Below are positions 54,501 through 56,034 of a stretch of 64,000 nucleotides of DNA, piece by piece. The notes beneath the pieces are model-generated. The model worked only from the letters and a program-made list of their open reading frames with translations, ran no database searches and was not told the origin of the DNA. Position 1 is the first letter of the stretch. Every line of letters starts with the position of its first letter. Source of the DNA: Cricetomys ansorgei (lineage: Eukaryota > Chordata > Mammalia > Rodentia > Nesomyidae); assembly GCA_026225945.1 (NCBI GenBank), contig JAMJFZ010001133.1, forward strand, positions 15,216,001 through 15,280,000. Direction: 5' to 3'. Both the position numbers and the translations under genes were made by a program.

Positions 54501-55995
54501 GATCTATTTACTTTGTGGGTATGCATTCTGCCTCTTTTTACCTTTTCACAGAAATGCATAGGGGACTCATGCTCAGTTTGACTGATTTTAAACCTTTTGG
54601 AAGCCCTGGAGTGGGAAAGAAAAACACTGGGGTATATTATATCTAATCCTGTGTGGAGTAGGAAAGCCAGTGAGTGCTATTCTTCACTTAGTAGTCTGAA
54701 GGACCTCAAAAAGACTGGCAACAGCAGGAAGTACAATGGAATCCTTAAAAACCCAAGAAAGGTTTTTAAAAACGTCTGAATCAGGTATTAATATGCCTGA
54801 CTATAAAATGATTTGCATTAATTGATTTTACCATTTAAGATAAAATAATTAAGAACTTTGTATCTTTAAGTTTTTTGTTATTTTATAAGGCTTCTAATCA
54901 ATACATTTTAAGAGTCAGAAAGGTAGAGAAAAATAGCGAAATCAACAGTGCTTTTGTTCTATAATTAAACTAACATTCTATCATTCTGTCTTCTCTTGAG
55001 GGCTGCAGTTTAGTTATCACAAAGTATTCAATCTTTTTAAGGAAAGATTTTCTTTTTTAAGAAAAGATTTATGAGGGGCTGGAGAGATGGCTCGGCAGTT
55101 ATGACCATTGGCTGCTCTTCCAGAGGCCCCAGGTTCAATTCCCAGCACCCCCATGGCAGCTCACAACTGTCTGTAACTCCAGTTCCAGGAGATTCAACAA
55201 CCTCACACCAACGCACATAAATTTAAGTATTTTTTTAAAATATTCATGTTTAACTATGTGTGTAAGTGTTTCTCATGTGTGGGTATGTACACACGAGTTC
55301 AGGTGCCTGAGGGATCCAGAAAAGCGTGTCAGAATCCTGGGGATGTAGTCTGTGACTGTGACTGTGAGTGCCTAACGTGGGCACTAGGAACTGAACTCTG
55401 GTCTCTTTAGGACTCCTAACCCACTAAACCATCTCTCCAGCCTCTTCAACTACTTTTTAGTTAACCTCAGGTATAACTGAGGTTTGCTGTGATTGTTGTT
55501 CATTTTTTCCAAGTACTATAGGTTAATTAGGACCTCATGCACACTGGGCAAGCACTCTACCAACGAACCAAGCAACCGAACTAGACTTCTTACAGGACAG
55601 GAGATATGAGTGCTTTTATTCTCTCTATTTACCTGTTTTCAGAGTGATAAACAGATTTCCTATATTCTTACAAAAGTAATAAAATCCATTTTTCCCTTGT
55701 TAGTTTCAATGTCAACCTCATCAACTTGAACATATTTAACATGCTTCAATCCAATGCTGTTATAATTTGATGTTCAAAAGGCCTATGTCTCACAGTGGAG
55801 ACTCAATCATGTTAATTTCTAGAAGTCCTTTTAATGGGAGCCCAGCAATCTCAGACAAATAACTTTACTGATATGACAGAAACCTTCCAGGCCCGATGTG
55901 TATATTCACTGACCTAGACTCAGCATCTGCTGTTTCTCCAACAAGTCTGTTTGTCCCTAATTGCTAAAGCCCCTTTCTCAATATACAGACTTCAC

Positions 55996-56034
<39 letters not shown>

